From Biscogniauxia marginata (taxonomy: Eukaryota; Ascomycota; Sordariomycetes; Xylariales; Xylariaceae), in the NCBI GenBank assembly GCA_022695795.1, contig MU404263.1:1441-21429 (forward strand): a DNA stretch of 19,989 nucleotides. Reading direction: 5' to 3'. Both the position numbers and the translations under genes were made by a program. The notes under the pieces were generated by a model. It was not told the DNA's origin. It was given only the letters and a program-made list of their open reading frames with translations, and ran no database searches. Positions within the stretch are counted from its first letter, which is position 1. Each line of letters starts with the position of its first letter. Shown here one piece after another: positions 9,309 through 18,593 of the stretch.

Positions 9309-10668
9309 CCTTGTCAGTGGAGGCAGAGACATAAGATAGATAGTTGGTTCCACCAGACTCTAAGGTTAACAAATTAACTCTTGCTTCCCATTCAGACGTG
9401 CCCGAGAGGTCCTAAGATACTTGTGTCCCTCTCTAGACATGTGGAAAGAACTTGCGTCATCTTTTATCTAGCCACAAACCAATCAACTGCTCGGTTTAAC
9501 TTAACATTGCATTCTTGGCAAATCCAGCTGCTAATATCTACGCTTTAATAGGGAAAATCCTCCCAATCGGAAAATAACTATTTGGAGTAAGTCCACTTGT
9601 CTGTGACATCTTAAGTCTAGGCTAGTAGTTCCCCATTATAGTGAAGAATGTGGTGCTATATATGCTACTGTAGCTAAGTCATTACAACCTCTTGCGAACG
9701 TAACTATCAAACTTAAGGGGAGTTCCGTACAACAAACACATCTTTAGGTCAGGCTGCATAGAGTTAGTGAAGGTCCCAGGACCCTCGGGTAGACTAGTAC
9801 AGATACCAGTTTGTTCAGGAAACGGTTGTACAATGTAAATCTACTCCTTCAAAACTAACTTGTCTTCTACTATTCAGATAGCTTGACTATATTATGCTTG
9901 TATATATTTCCTATGTCACTGTACTCAGCCTGCTATATTTACCAAACAGGTGGGTAGGTATCTAATTAGCATTTTACCCTTTACTTAAATGCCTTCCTGA
10001 CGCCTCCTCCTCTGTTCTCTCATATTCTTCTCTCAAACAACTACAACCGGTAGAAACAGTTGTATACACAGGAGAGTTTGGTATAACTACTAGTACATGA
10101 AACTAGAGATACAGCATTGCTATCTTCCATATCGGGTACTACGGACAGGACATCTAGTGAGCTACAACAAGCCAACTATTTACAATAAATGCTCATCATC
10201 CTCCAGCCTATCCTCATCCCCCGCGTTGCCGGGGACATTCTTAAGCGTGCTAAGTGTTGAAATATAAGCCTCACTAAGCTAAGGCGCATAACACTCTTTT
10301 CCTATAAATCAACACTAAGTAATTAGGTATTCATGTTTGTGTCTGCTATAATCGAAGACTAATGTTGGCAATTAACGTCCACGCCCCCTATTCCATCACG
10401 TATAGTAACACAGACAAGAGAATGTAGAGATCTAGGCATGCGACAACTACCGCGAGTCGCCGTTCTAACGGCCAAGAGTGTAAGTACGAAGGGATCTGGC
10501 TCATATTGGACTAAGAATAATTCCACCATACATGCTTCGGGTGCGGCTTTGGCTGGTCGCTACGCATTATGAGACTGAACCTGGATAGGGGAAGGGAGAG
10601 CGGGAGATGATGCGGATACATGTGGCACAATGCGAGGTATCCAGAGATATCAATAACTCTCGTAAAAC

Positions 10669-10694
10669 TGATATATATATATATAGGTATATAT
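10669..10694. repeat. TA dinucleotide microsatellite
   Basis: An alternating TA run (gatatatatatatataggtatatat) interrupted once by GG. No gene is nearby. Confidence 0.8.
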
Positions 10695-11380
10695 GATGAA
10701 ATGATACTGGGCTAGAGTGCTTTATAGAGTGAGTTAACGACTTGGGGACATGAATATCTCCACATAAGGTAGAGACACTATAGCCCTGAACTCGAAAATA
10801 CCCATTGCCATAAAGAAGTCTGTAGTAGATTGTAATATATGAGGAGCTAAATAGTGTATTGCATTTTCCGTAATTTTGAGTCTACATATTGTCTCATGTG
10901 TTTGAACGCCCCGAACTAGAAAGTTGAGCATCTGACGTCCTTGGGTAAGAAGAAAAAGTTGGCAGCTAGCAAGTGCTACTACTACCCTACCTAGTAGAGA
11001 TATGCATGACTTTTCGACCGCGAAGTAATCCTTCCAACAGTGGCAGGAAACCTGAGCTGAAGTCGATGTCACTAATTGGCAGTGAACTTGCCTCGGATGT
11101 ACGGGATAAGGCTACAAAATTCTGTAGTGTCGCTGATTATCAGCTACGATGGTATGAGGTGACCCGGTAGAGCCGGATATTGCAGCAGCCAGTTCCATCG
11201 CGGCTGATATGAAACGTGGATGAAGGTATGTATTGTTTAAGTTGCTGAGCCGACGGAGGGCTGGAACCTGTATTGGTATAAGCGCCTTCTGCCGTTACAC
11301 TGGACAATACCGGCTTAATGCTGGCGTCTCGTCCAGATTCGGAGTGTTCATGGGGCGGGTATGTTATATTTCCGATATAA

Positions 11381-11427
11381 CAATAAAAACAAAACAAAAA
11401 AAAGAGAAAATGGGGGGGGGGGGGGGG
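11381..11427. repeat. A-rich tract joined to a 16-G homopolymer
   Basis: An A-rich stretch (caataaaaacaaaac and onward, 11,381-11,410) is followed by T and sixteen consecutive G (11,412-11,427), then C and GC-rich sequence. Long G homopolymers are rare and error-prone in sequencing, so the length is not reliable. Confidence 0.8.
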
Positions 11428-12360
11428 CGGCTCGGCGTTGCCCCGGGGTTTAACGTATAGGGCAAAACGGGGGGTGACACGGCATAACTATATTCTTCAT
11501 AGGCTTGTAGGGAAAATGAGCGCCTATCTTCACCTATACGCCGGCTTGGAGGAAGGTGTGGCTTCGGCGAATTGAGACAAATAGTGTCGTCGTGTAGCGT
11601 AGCTAAAATTGCACAATCCTGAGGGCACTAACCAGGTTACGACATGAACGCCAGCCCCCATCGTGAGACACTATATGTCTGGTACCTATTTTGTGTATTA
11701 TAGCTCAGCAATACCGTGGCGATAAGCCAGGAGGTAGGAATCCAGGAAAGGTTGGAGAGCGAGGTTGGTTGGAAGAACTTGGACTTTACATACTGAGGGA
11801 GTGATTTGGGCCCGAGTCTGAAGTTTTGACTTACCTGATTATAGAGGCTGGTTGATAGACATCCTAGAATTCGAGGGTAAATAACGCAGATTGATAACAA
11901 TAAAGTACTAAGAATTGTTGTCTCTTCCGGAATGATAGATAGATTCATTGTCTTAGGCTGTCGCTATGGACAATTCCCGTTGGAAAGCTTTAAATCTCTT
12001 ACATCTATGCACCAGCGATCCTCTGACTAGCTACTTATATCCGTAGGCTATTATATCTTGGTTGGTGAGGTTGGCAGCGTACTGTATCTTGACTTTATCT
12101 AGTCGTATGGAATACGAGCCCACTACGTAAACACAACGTCGGAGTCGTACGTAACCAGTCAATCCATGGATGCGACTCGAACTCGGGATGGGTCAGCGAA
12201 TTAGTAAGTAATGGCTAGGTAGGTAAATAGGTAGGTTGGGAGGTGGTTCGAATGATTTAGGTGTTATTTGGGTTCGTCGACGGAGCAGAAGAGAGCCTAT
12301 TGGATGGGGAATGTGGAGGTTTAATTGACACCCTTTGGGGGAACTAAGAACATATGTTAC

Positions 12361-13214
12361 CTATTGCCTTAAGGTTATTAAGTAGGTACCTAGGTACAGC
12401 ATTTCGGCCGCCGATCGATTTGACATCTCTTGTCCCGCCGTTACATGTATCATCTTTAAACGTGGCTGAACAGCACAGCTCTTATCAACAATTGTCAACT
12501 CGATAATATCCAAGTTTTGACGTCTATGACAACGGCGAGTAAATACCGTACTTCCAATGGATAATTGGAATAATAATAATTGGAAAAGAACGATCCCCAG
12601 ACAGACGCGGACGGAGTAGTCAGACAAAAAAAGGCGCCATGTTTCTGTTTCGCCAATGATCGACCCCGAGCATGGGTTTAAATGGGCTGTAGGGCAGCTG
12701 GGGAATGCAGATCCGACGTCACCGGCCTTCCAACTCAGGAAATAGTGCTTAGCCACGGGCCCCGACCATTGGTACTCTAGCAATGCCGGCCGTCTGGCTA
12801 GTCGAACCTAGTCTCCCATCAATGAGACATGGCGTTTCGGTATACAGTAAGTCAAGTCGGTTTGTTTCGACTTCCAACTCTCGGCTAATACACACACGAT
12901 GGTCAAGCCCCGGCGCTTGTCGGGCCAGGCTGGTGGTGCGATTTGGCGCGATGACACCCCCTAGGTTGGCTTATCGGGGGAATGGGGATCTTGACGCCAG
13001 TTGCAGTCGGGTAGGAGGTAACTCGGATGATATGATTGATCGAGCGATTATTCAGCCTATCAATACGCTGACAGTCCAGAAAGCTCAGATGCCGTGCTCC
13101 GGGGATTGGCGTGACACATTTGCCGTCACCCTGCCGGGCATAAATCAAGGCAGCGATATGACTTTTACCTTTCGCTCCCGACTCTCAACCCTATTCCATA
13201 TCTTAGGTACCTAA
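12361..13214. other. Two abutting unrecognised reading frames
   Basis: On the plus strand, ATG 12,783 to TAA 13,212-13,214 is open for 143 codons. On the minus strand, 12,783-12,361 is open for 140 codons but has TTG, not ATG, at its 5' end. Neither has a recognisable domain, signal peptide or intron signals. The plus frame ends inside a perfect palindrome, and its residues (many Arg, Ser, Thr) look like translated non-coding DNA. I would not call either a gene without transcript evidence. Confidence 0.2.
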
Positions 13215-13218
13215 GATA
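13199..13218. repeat. 20-bp perfect palindrome
   Basis: The sequence tatcttaggtacctaagata equals its own reverse complement, centred on GGTACC. A further TAGGTACCTA copy follows at once (13,217-13,226). It belongs to the TAGGTA/TACCTA motif family scattered through this part of the window. Confidence 0.95.
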
Positions 13219-13226
13219 GGTACCTA

Positions 13227-14088
13227 CTAATCATCAACAGGCGGCTCTCGGGATGTTTGTCGCCGGACCCCGCGTTAATAAACTCCAGTCGTTGCACTAC
13301 GAGGTAGCACCAACTTCAGTTGACTCATACACTAGGAACTACACTACCTAACGTACTGCTCCATACCTAATTCATGCAGGTTCGCCGTCCCAAACTTCAG
13401 AATCCCATAGGACGAACACCTTATTTCTATTTTATTTTTATGTTTATGATTTCTTCAACTGAAGACCAGTCGTTTTTAGCGCTGTCTGCCGTTGCAGCCT
13501 CCGGGCCCCGTTCGAAGGCTTTCCTTATGTCACAGGAGTAGAAAAGCTCGGGCGTTCGGCCGCCCGTCATGATTCGGTCATCCAATTTTAATCACGTTTC
13601 GTTCCGACTCGATTATCGTACATACCGTACATACCAATTGTGCAGCAAGCAAGCACGGATGCGCTAACTGGGAACCTATGTGAGAAAGGCATGTGCTTTG
13701 CTGCAGGTCCGAGTCCCAAGCTGCAAGGTCTGCTAGGCAGAGTTAGGCAGAGCCCCTAACTCTCGTGGCTCTGGTTGGGTAGACGGCAAGTCCCTGCGCC
13801 AGCGCTAACTACATACCTACCTAGGTACCTAGTATCTGCCAGTTTTGCTACGGAATGCGTATGTACCTAGGTACTCTCACAGGTGTTACATACATCCCTG
13901 GACAGATTACTTAACTGCCTGTTGCTATAGCCCGTAAGCTACCTACCTACCTGATGTTGGAGCGGACAGATCGGTTCTTTTCGACTTATATGCTTAGGTA
14001 TTGTCAAAAGTCCTCGTCTTCCTAGATATTCCTAACCTACCCATCAACTACCTAGGGAACCTGCGGGGATGACCCCGGCCTGTATTCT
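13227..14088. other. Intergenic with TACCTA-type repeats
   Basis: No reading frame of note. Several clusters of CTACCTA/TAGGTAC occur (13,811-13,830, 13,862-13,875, 13,938-13,954, 14,034-14,056). There is also a 9-bp doublet cgtacatac at 13,617-13,634. This is distal upstream DNA of the PHD-finger gene. Confidence 0.5.
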
Positions 14089-14176
14089 TACATTTTTTTC
14101 TCTTTCTCCCTATCTCTCTCCTGCTCTCTCTCACTTTTTTTTCCTAATCTTTTTTTTTTTTGATTTCCCTCTCTAC
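14089..14176 (+). promoter_or_regulatory. Pyrimidine-rich tract, likely core promoter of the PHD gene
   Basis: About 85 bases of nearly pure C/T on the + strand, including repeated CTCT and two long T runs. CT-rich tracts ahead of the transcription start are common in highly or constitutively expressed fungal genes. The tract lies about 0.9 kb before the first supported PHD-protein codons, leaving room for a long leader or a 5' intron. Confidence 0.5.
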
Positions 14177-14638
14177 ATCTTATTTTCCCCTGCATAGATT
14201 TCCTAGGCGCTCTTGTTCACATTGGTCCCGTCTACTCCTGTGTTTGAAATCTCCAGCCAATAATTAACAATATTTTTGCTCCCTTCCAGCGACTTGGCCT
14301 CCCTCGCTTTGCCCCGAGTTGTCGAAGAGCCTCATCTTTTCTTCATTTGAAACTCAATTACCGTCCTCCATCTGGATATCCCGTCGCCCGATCTGGACAA
14401 GGCCCCCTCCGGTTTGTGCAGATCCGCCTACAATTGGAATCCAACTTTAGCAACAAGCAGCACAGACCGTTCCATCTATTAAAATTTACCGGACCCTAGC
14501 CTGCCTTCTTTTACTTTAGTTCTCGCAACCGTTTAACGGTCTCTCGCTCCCCCTTCCATCTGCCCCCAATTGGCTGTATATTATTTACTTCTACTTACTT
14601 GTCTGTTGCCTTTCTGGGTTCTGTCTGCTTGGGGCTTC

Positions 14639-14785
14639 ATGACTAATGATGATCTGACGAGCCTGTCCATTGTGAGTTCATTTCTTCACTTGGAACCCTT
14701 GGGGAAAGCCATTTTCCTCGGAGTCATGCGGCAAACGCAAACGCAAACGCAAACGCCGCAGTGCGCTGACCGGCTCGTGATATAG
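14639..14785 (+). other. Short ATG reading frame (uORF or alternative first exon) in the leader of the PHD gene
   Basis: ATG 14,639 opens a 48-codon frame starting MTNDDLTSLSI and ending at TAG 14,783-14,785. A consensus donor GTGAGT follows ATT at 14,672, so the first 11 codons could be an exon, but that donor is in phase 0 while the two candidate acceptors before the main frame (after 15,119 or 15,126) need phase 1 or 2. It may equally be an upstream ORF. A gcaaac hexamer is repeated four times at 14,731-14,754 inside it. Confidence 0.25.
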
Positions 14786-15119
14786 AATGTGTCCTCCCTG
14801 CCTCAAGATGAAGCTTGCTGCTCGCATGCCACGTCTATAGATCTGATACCCGAAAATAGACCACCTTTGAAGAAACACGATTTGTCCTGAAGGATTGATA
14901 CCCTGTCCGTCTGACCCGCCGCAAGGCCACCGCTCCTCGCCGGTTCCATCACTGCCTAGAGCTGCACACCACCACCACAGCGATTCCTCGACAGGCAATT
15001 GCTGTGATATCCTCAGTATCTCGGGGCACACTAAAAACTTTGCTATGAGTGAAGATCGGCTATCCCCCAGGCAAGACGCCTCCGACATTGTCGTCCTATT
15101 GTGCAGGTGCTAATATCAG

Positions 15120-17499
15120 TTCGCAGCTTTGGTGATCCAAACGCTCAGCCTCCCACCCCGAAACAAACCCCAACATCCGCCGTTTTCCCGAGCCCCGTGC
15201 TTGAAACACCAAAAAACAATCGAGCCTCTTTCGAGGACTCATCGGGCTGGACACCTCGTTTTGCCGAGGAATATTCCGTCTTCAACTCCACTCCGGGTAA
15301 CCTACGTGGCTCCCAGGGTCCCTTTCTGGATTACACCGTCTCCACGCCGTACGAACATTCCGACCCCAAACGTCCTATTTCTGCCGAGAATATTGCTGTC
15401 GAAATAGCAACTCATGTTAACCACTTTACGCCGAACTCCATTCTACCATTGCCGCCTGTCGATCCCTCTCGGCGGCTTCAGTCGTCGCCCGTCCCGTTAG
15501 CTACTGCTAGCTATAACCCACCGGAACCGGACTTTCAGAGTATCACCCAGCAGAGGTCGGCTAGGAAAGCACACACGACAACTAGACTGGAGGCCGGGAC
15601 TCAAACGGCTACACCCCCGTCGTCTGCTCGCAAGGGGGAACGGCGGCTTGCCCCGAAGCTCCAGACAGTCACCATGCAAAATGAGGAGTTCGAACAGGAT
15701 TTCATCGTAGCCGGTACGTCGCAGCAGCAACATCTCCCGACTTTTGCCACGACCCCTGTCGACATGTATGGTGTCCCCTTGTCGGCGCCAGCTACCGCTC
15801 CCGCGTTTGGCGATCCCCGTCCGTTTTGGGATACCGATATGAGTGGGATGGATCTGGACTTCTCCGCTGGCGCCAATATGTTCCAGACTTCCAATCACCG
15901 GCCCATGAACTCCTTGGACTGGGGAAAGTCCAATGACATGTTCCAGGAAACCAGAGCAGTGCCGACTCAAAACCAAGAGAATAATCCGCCAGCAAAGAGA
16001 GAACGGGCACTAGCACCTAAGCCTCCGATGTCAAGCCTCGACACGAGCATGGCAGATGCATCTATGTTTGGCCCGCCCTTCTCTGCTCCGGTTGACAATC
16101 CTTTTGCCATGATGAATCACGGCGGCGGCGGCGGCGGTGTGGACCCTGGGCTCCTTTTCACGCGACCACCATCTTCGGGCATGGAGCCAGCTACCTTTGA
16201 TATTATGGGGCAGTCGTCGCTAATGCAGTCTTTCCCTCCACCAGAACCATTCCCAATTCCTGTAAAAGCGGTGAAAGAGTCGAAACGTGGACAAGTTCGT
16301 CGTTCGGGGAGCACCAAAGAAAAGGGCGCTGGTAAAAAGATAGACCGAGCATCTGCGAGCTCGCCAGTTAAATCTTCCGGTCGTCCCAACTTGTCGCGAA
16401 GTGTTAGCGAGACCCGAGGTCGAAAGCCTACTAGCAGGACATCCAACCTTCCCAACCTAGCCCCGGCTATCCGCCCGGGGCCTGCACCGAGCAATGCCCG
16501 ATTAGCACCCCAAGGCTCAAGGGCAAGTGGACGAACATCTCCATTAAAGAATGACCACAGCCGACTATCCAGCTTGTCGTCGATCCCTGAATCCCTCAGT
16601 CCTGGGATCCGGACCTCGGTCAAATTCACTATTGATTCGAGGGGCCGAGCTCGTGCTGAGACCACGGTAATTGTCGACGATAATGCAGAACAAAGGCCAG
16701 CTTCTGCGGGGCGCCAACGGCAGCCGCGTAGCCAGAGCCGGAACTGGCCTTCGTCTGAGGACGATGAATCATCTACAGATGATGAACCTATTATCATTCC
16801 CAGCAGAAACAACTCATTTGCCATACCAGAGCCGCATAATCCGTCCATGTCACGCCATAGCCGCTCCCCTCAAAAGCATTTGAGTAACCAGAATGCAAGC
16901 AGCCTTGGCATCTACTACGAGCTTGGTTCTCCCCATCTCGATGACGAGAGTGATGCAGAGACGGTGATGAAGGTACCTGGTAAGAATGATCGTGGTGATG
17001 CGGCCAGTGAATTGCGGAAAGTGGTCGAGGACCGCCAGAAGAGAGCAGCTTTGAATACGAACCAACGTTTCTTGCCGGGACAGTCTTATAGCGCTAACTC
17101 GGCCATATCCTCGGCAAGACTCACAGAAGGCAGTCTTCCCACCCCATCGTCTGATGGAGGCAACCAAATCCGATGCGTTTGCAACACCACCGATAGCCAT
17201 GTCAACGGAGATGGCTTTATGGTCCAATGGTACAACTACCCCTTTCCCTTGCATGGCAACTTTCCATTCTTGGTAACTGACACGAGTGTAGCGAATCATG
17301 TGAAATGTGGCTCCATGGTAAATGCATTAATATCACGCGACAGACGCTGCCTCGGGTATACGTCTGCGCCTTCTGCGCGAATACACCTAATGCCCATGGC
17401 ATGCGTGGGCGTGAGATACGGAGGAATTTGGGAGGGTCGAACCCGCGTGTCTCGGCTACATCGCCGTTAGCCCATAAGTCATTCAAATCATTTAGGTGA
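15120..17499 (+). CDS. PHD-finger protein, large and mostly disordered (first exon unresolved)
   Basis: The main exon is open to 17,229; a 62-nt intron (17,230-17,291; donor GTACAA, branch-like CTGAC, acceptor TAG) is removed, and the last exon ends at TGA 17,497-17,499. About 770 residues are visible. The N-terminal half is rich in Pro, Ser and Thr with many SP/TP sites, followed by a run of six Gly. A basic stretch includes an AT-hook-like RGRKP, then a conserved-looking SVKFTIDSRGRAR segment and an acidic EDDESSTDDE. The end is a complete C4HC3 PHD finger: RCVC (Cys codons 17,174 and 17,180), CESCEMWLHGKC after splicing, and VCAFC. The Trp before the His and the preceding GFMVQ resemble PHD fingers that bind H3K4-methylated histone tails. 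It is probably a nuclear chromatin reader; binding is inferred. No in-frame ATG precedes the frame (TGA at 15,050-15,052), so a 5' exon ends at an acceptor at 15,119 or 15,126. One option is ATG 15,045 with donor 15,049. Confidence 0.82.
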
Positions 17500-18240
17500 T
17501 ATACTAAATATGAATGACATACAATAGAGAAGACAATGTTGGGTACTCGTAACACGAATGATCACAAAGTTGGGATATAGAATACGCTTGGGATATAGAC
17601 AAGACGGAGGCAAGATGACTAGTTTCAATGGACAGCAACTGAATTGGACTGGACTAAGCTGAGAAGCATCTACGCATACATATCATGATACCCTAATCCA
17701 AGCTTACAGGCAACAATAGTCGGATAGCTACAGGAAATGCCGATGAACGGAAACACGGAAAATACAGGTGGCTGGGTTCGGGATAAGGTCAAGGCTACAT
17801 GTTATGTGCTTTCTACCTGCTCATATCTACCCAGCTACCTACGTAGTATTTGGGTTTACCACTACGAAGTTTACCACGGTTGCGATTGACCATACATATC
17901 AAGTCAAACATGTGCGTGACCAGTGACTATTCGGGGATAATATATGCAAGCGGGCAAATGAAAGGCGATTATACCTGCACTCGTGTGGTCTAGACTATAT
18001 AATAGCGTCAAGAGGTAACGCCGATTCTGGATATAAATGTGGTATTGTCGTCTGACAAGTAGAATAGACATGCCCGACCGTCTGCAAGCTGACGGCCGCT
18101 GTCGTACTTATCATATCATAATGTAGTGGTGATATCAGGATGTTGTATTACAATAGGTACATATACCTACATGTATTTATGCATCATGATGTCTTGCGTA
18201 CATACATAGGTACTACCCGACATGTAATGTATCTATAGTA
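17500..18240. other. Intergenic region between the PHD gene and LEU2
   Basis: No reading frame longer than a few dozen codons. It contains the 3' flank of the PHD gene (AATATGAATGACATACAATAG, 17,506-17,526, may hold a polyadenylation signal), tandem-like gggatatag at 17,572-17,580 and 17,590-17,598, and TACCTA/TAGGTA motifs at about 17,830-17,845, 18,155-18,170 and 18,205-18,212. Confidence 0.5.
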
Positions 18241-18379
18241 CCGTGTACACTAGTGGAACTTGCCGATCTCGGAATGGTGGGGTTGAAAATTCCCCGAGCT
18301 AAGCTCCTTTACTTTTTTAACTTCAATTCCGCCGGCGACGGCGCGGGGCAGGTCTCTTGTGATTTAAGCTCAACCTTTA

Positions 18380-18397
18380 CCGGTTACCGATAATCGG
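18380..18397. promoter_or_regulatory. Candidate Zn2Cys6 regulator site upstream of LEU2
   Basis: CCGGTTACCG overlaps CCGATAATCGG. The latter is a near-perfect inverted repeat with the form CCG-N5-CGG, about 200 bp before the LEU2 ATG. Zn2Cys6 regulators bind paired CGG triplets, and Leu3-type activators of leucine genes bind CCGG-N2-CCGG or CCG-N4-CGG. This site is close to that but not an exact match, so assignment to Leu3 is only a suggestion. Confidence 0.3.
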
Positions 18398-18593
18398 GGA
18401 GCTCAATTGGATCCCTCAAAATCGTTGAACAACGCACGAATATTATTTACCCTCTTTCTCTCGACGGTAGGGAAGATCAATTATATGCCCTTTTCTAAAT
18501 TATACATTCTACCTTCCTTCCAATTGGAGCTTCACTCGTTCGACGCAGGTTATTGAAGAAGAAAGAAAAGAGAGAGAGAAAGAGAAGGAAACA

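Larger units (their letters stand above)
9309..12360. other. About 3 kb gene-poor region
   Basis: No gene can be supported. Unrecognised frames occur on the minus strand at 11,072-10,734 (112 codons, GTG at its 5' end) and 11,948-11,637 (103 codons), and on the plus strand at 10,973-11,170. None shows a domain or convincing splice context. Bases 9,309-10,668 hold nothing I can name. The region contains a TA microsatellite, an A-rich/poly-G junction and some TAGG-type repeats near 12,210-12,240. Confidence 0.5.

Noticed and set aside
10734..11170. Overlapping opposite-strand frames as a gene pair
   Set aside because: The minus frame begins with GTG, the plus frame is short, and neither has a recognisable motif or splice signals.
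12170..12260. Possible tRNA genes (ggttcgaat at about 12,244 and the reverse of actcgaactcg at about 12,177)
   Set aside because: The T-loop-like words have no matching T-stem, and no D-arm, anticodon arm or acceptor stem could be built around them.
14570..14785. Secreted small protein with a hydrophobic N-terminus
   Set aside because: The hydrophobic part precedes the only ATG (14,639) and would need a TTG start; it is better explained as transcript leader.
15101..15103. GTG as the start codon of the PHD protein
   Set aside because: GTG is not a normal start in fungal nuclear genes, and a branch site and acceptor lie just after it, so this stretch is more likely intron.
15497..15976. 159-codon minus-strand frame
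   Set aside because: It lies wholly inside the PHD coding exon and shows no recognisable features.
16117..16848. 243-codon minus-strand frame opposite the PHD gene
   Set aside because: It is a mirror of the Ser/Pro/Arg-rich coding strand; it has no domain, while the plus strand ends in a complete PHD finger.
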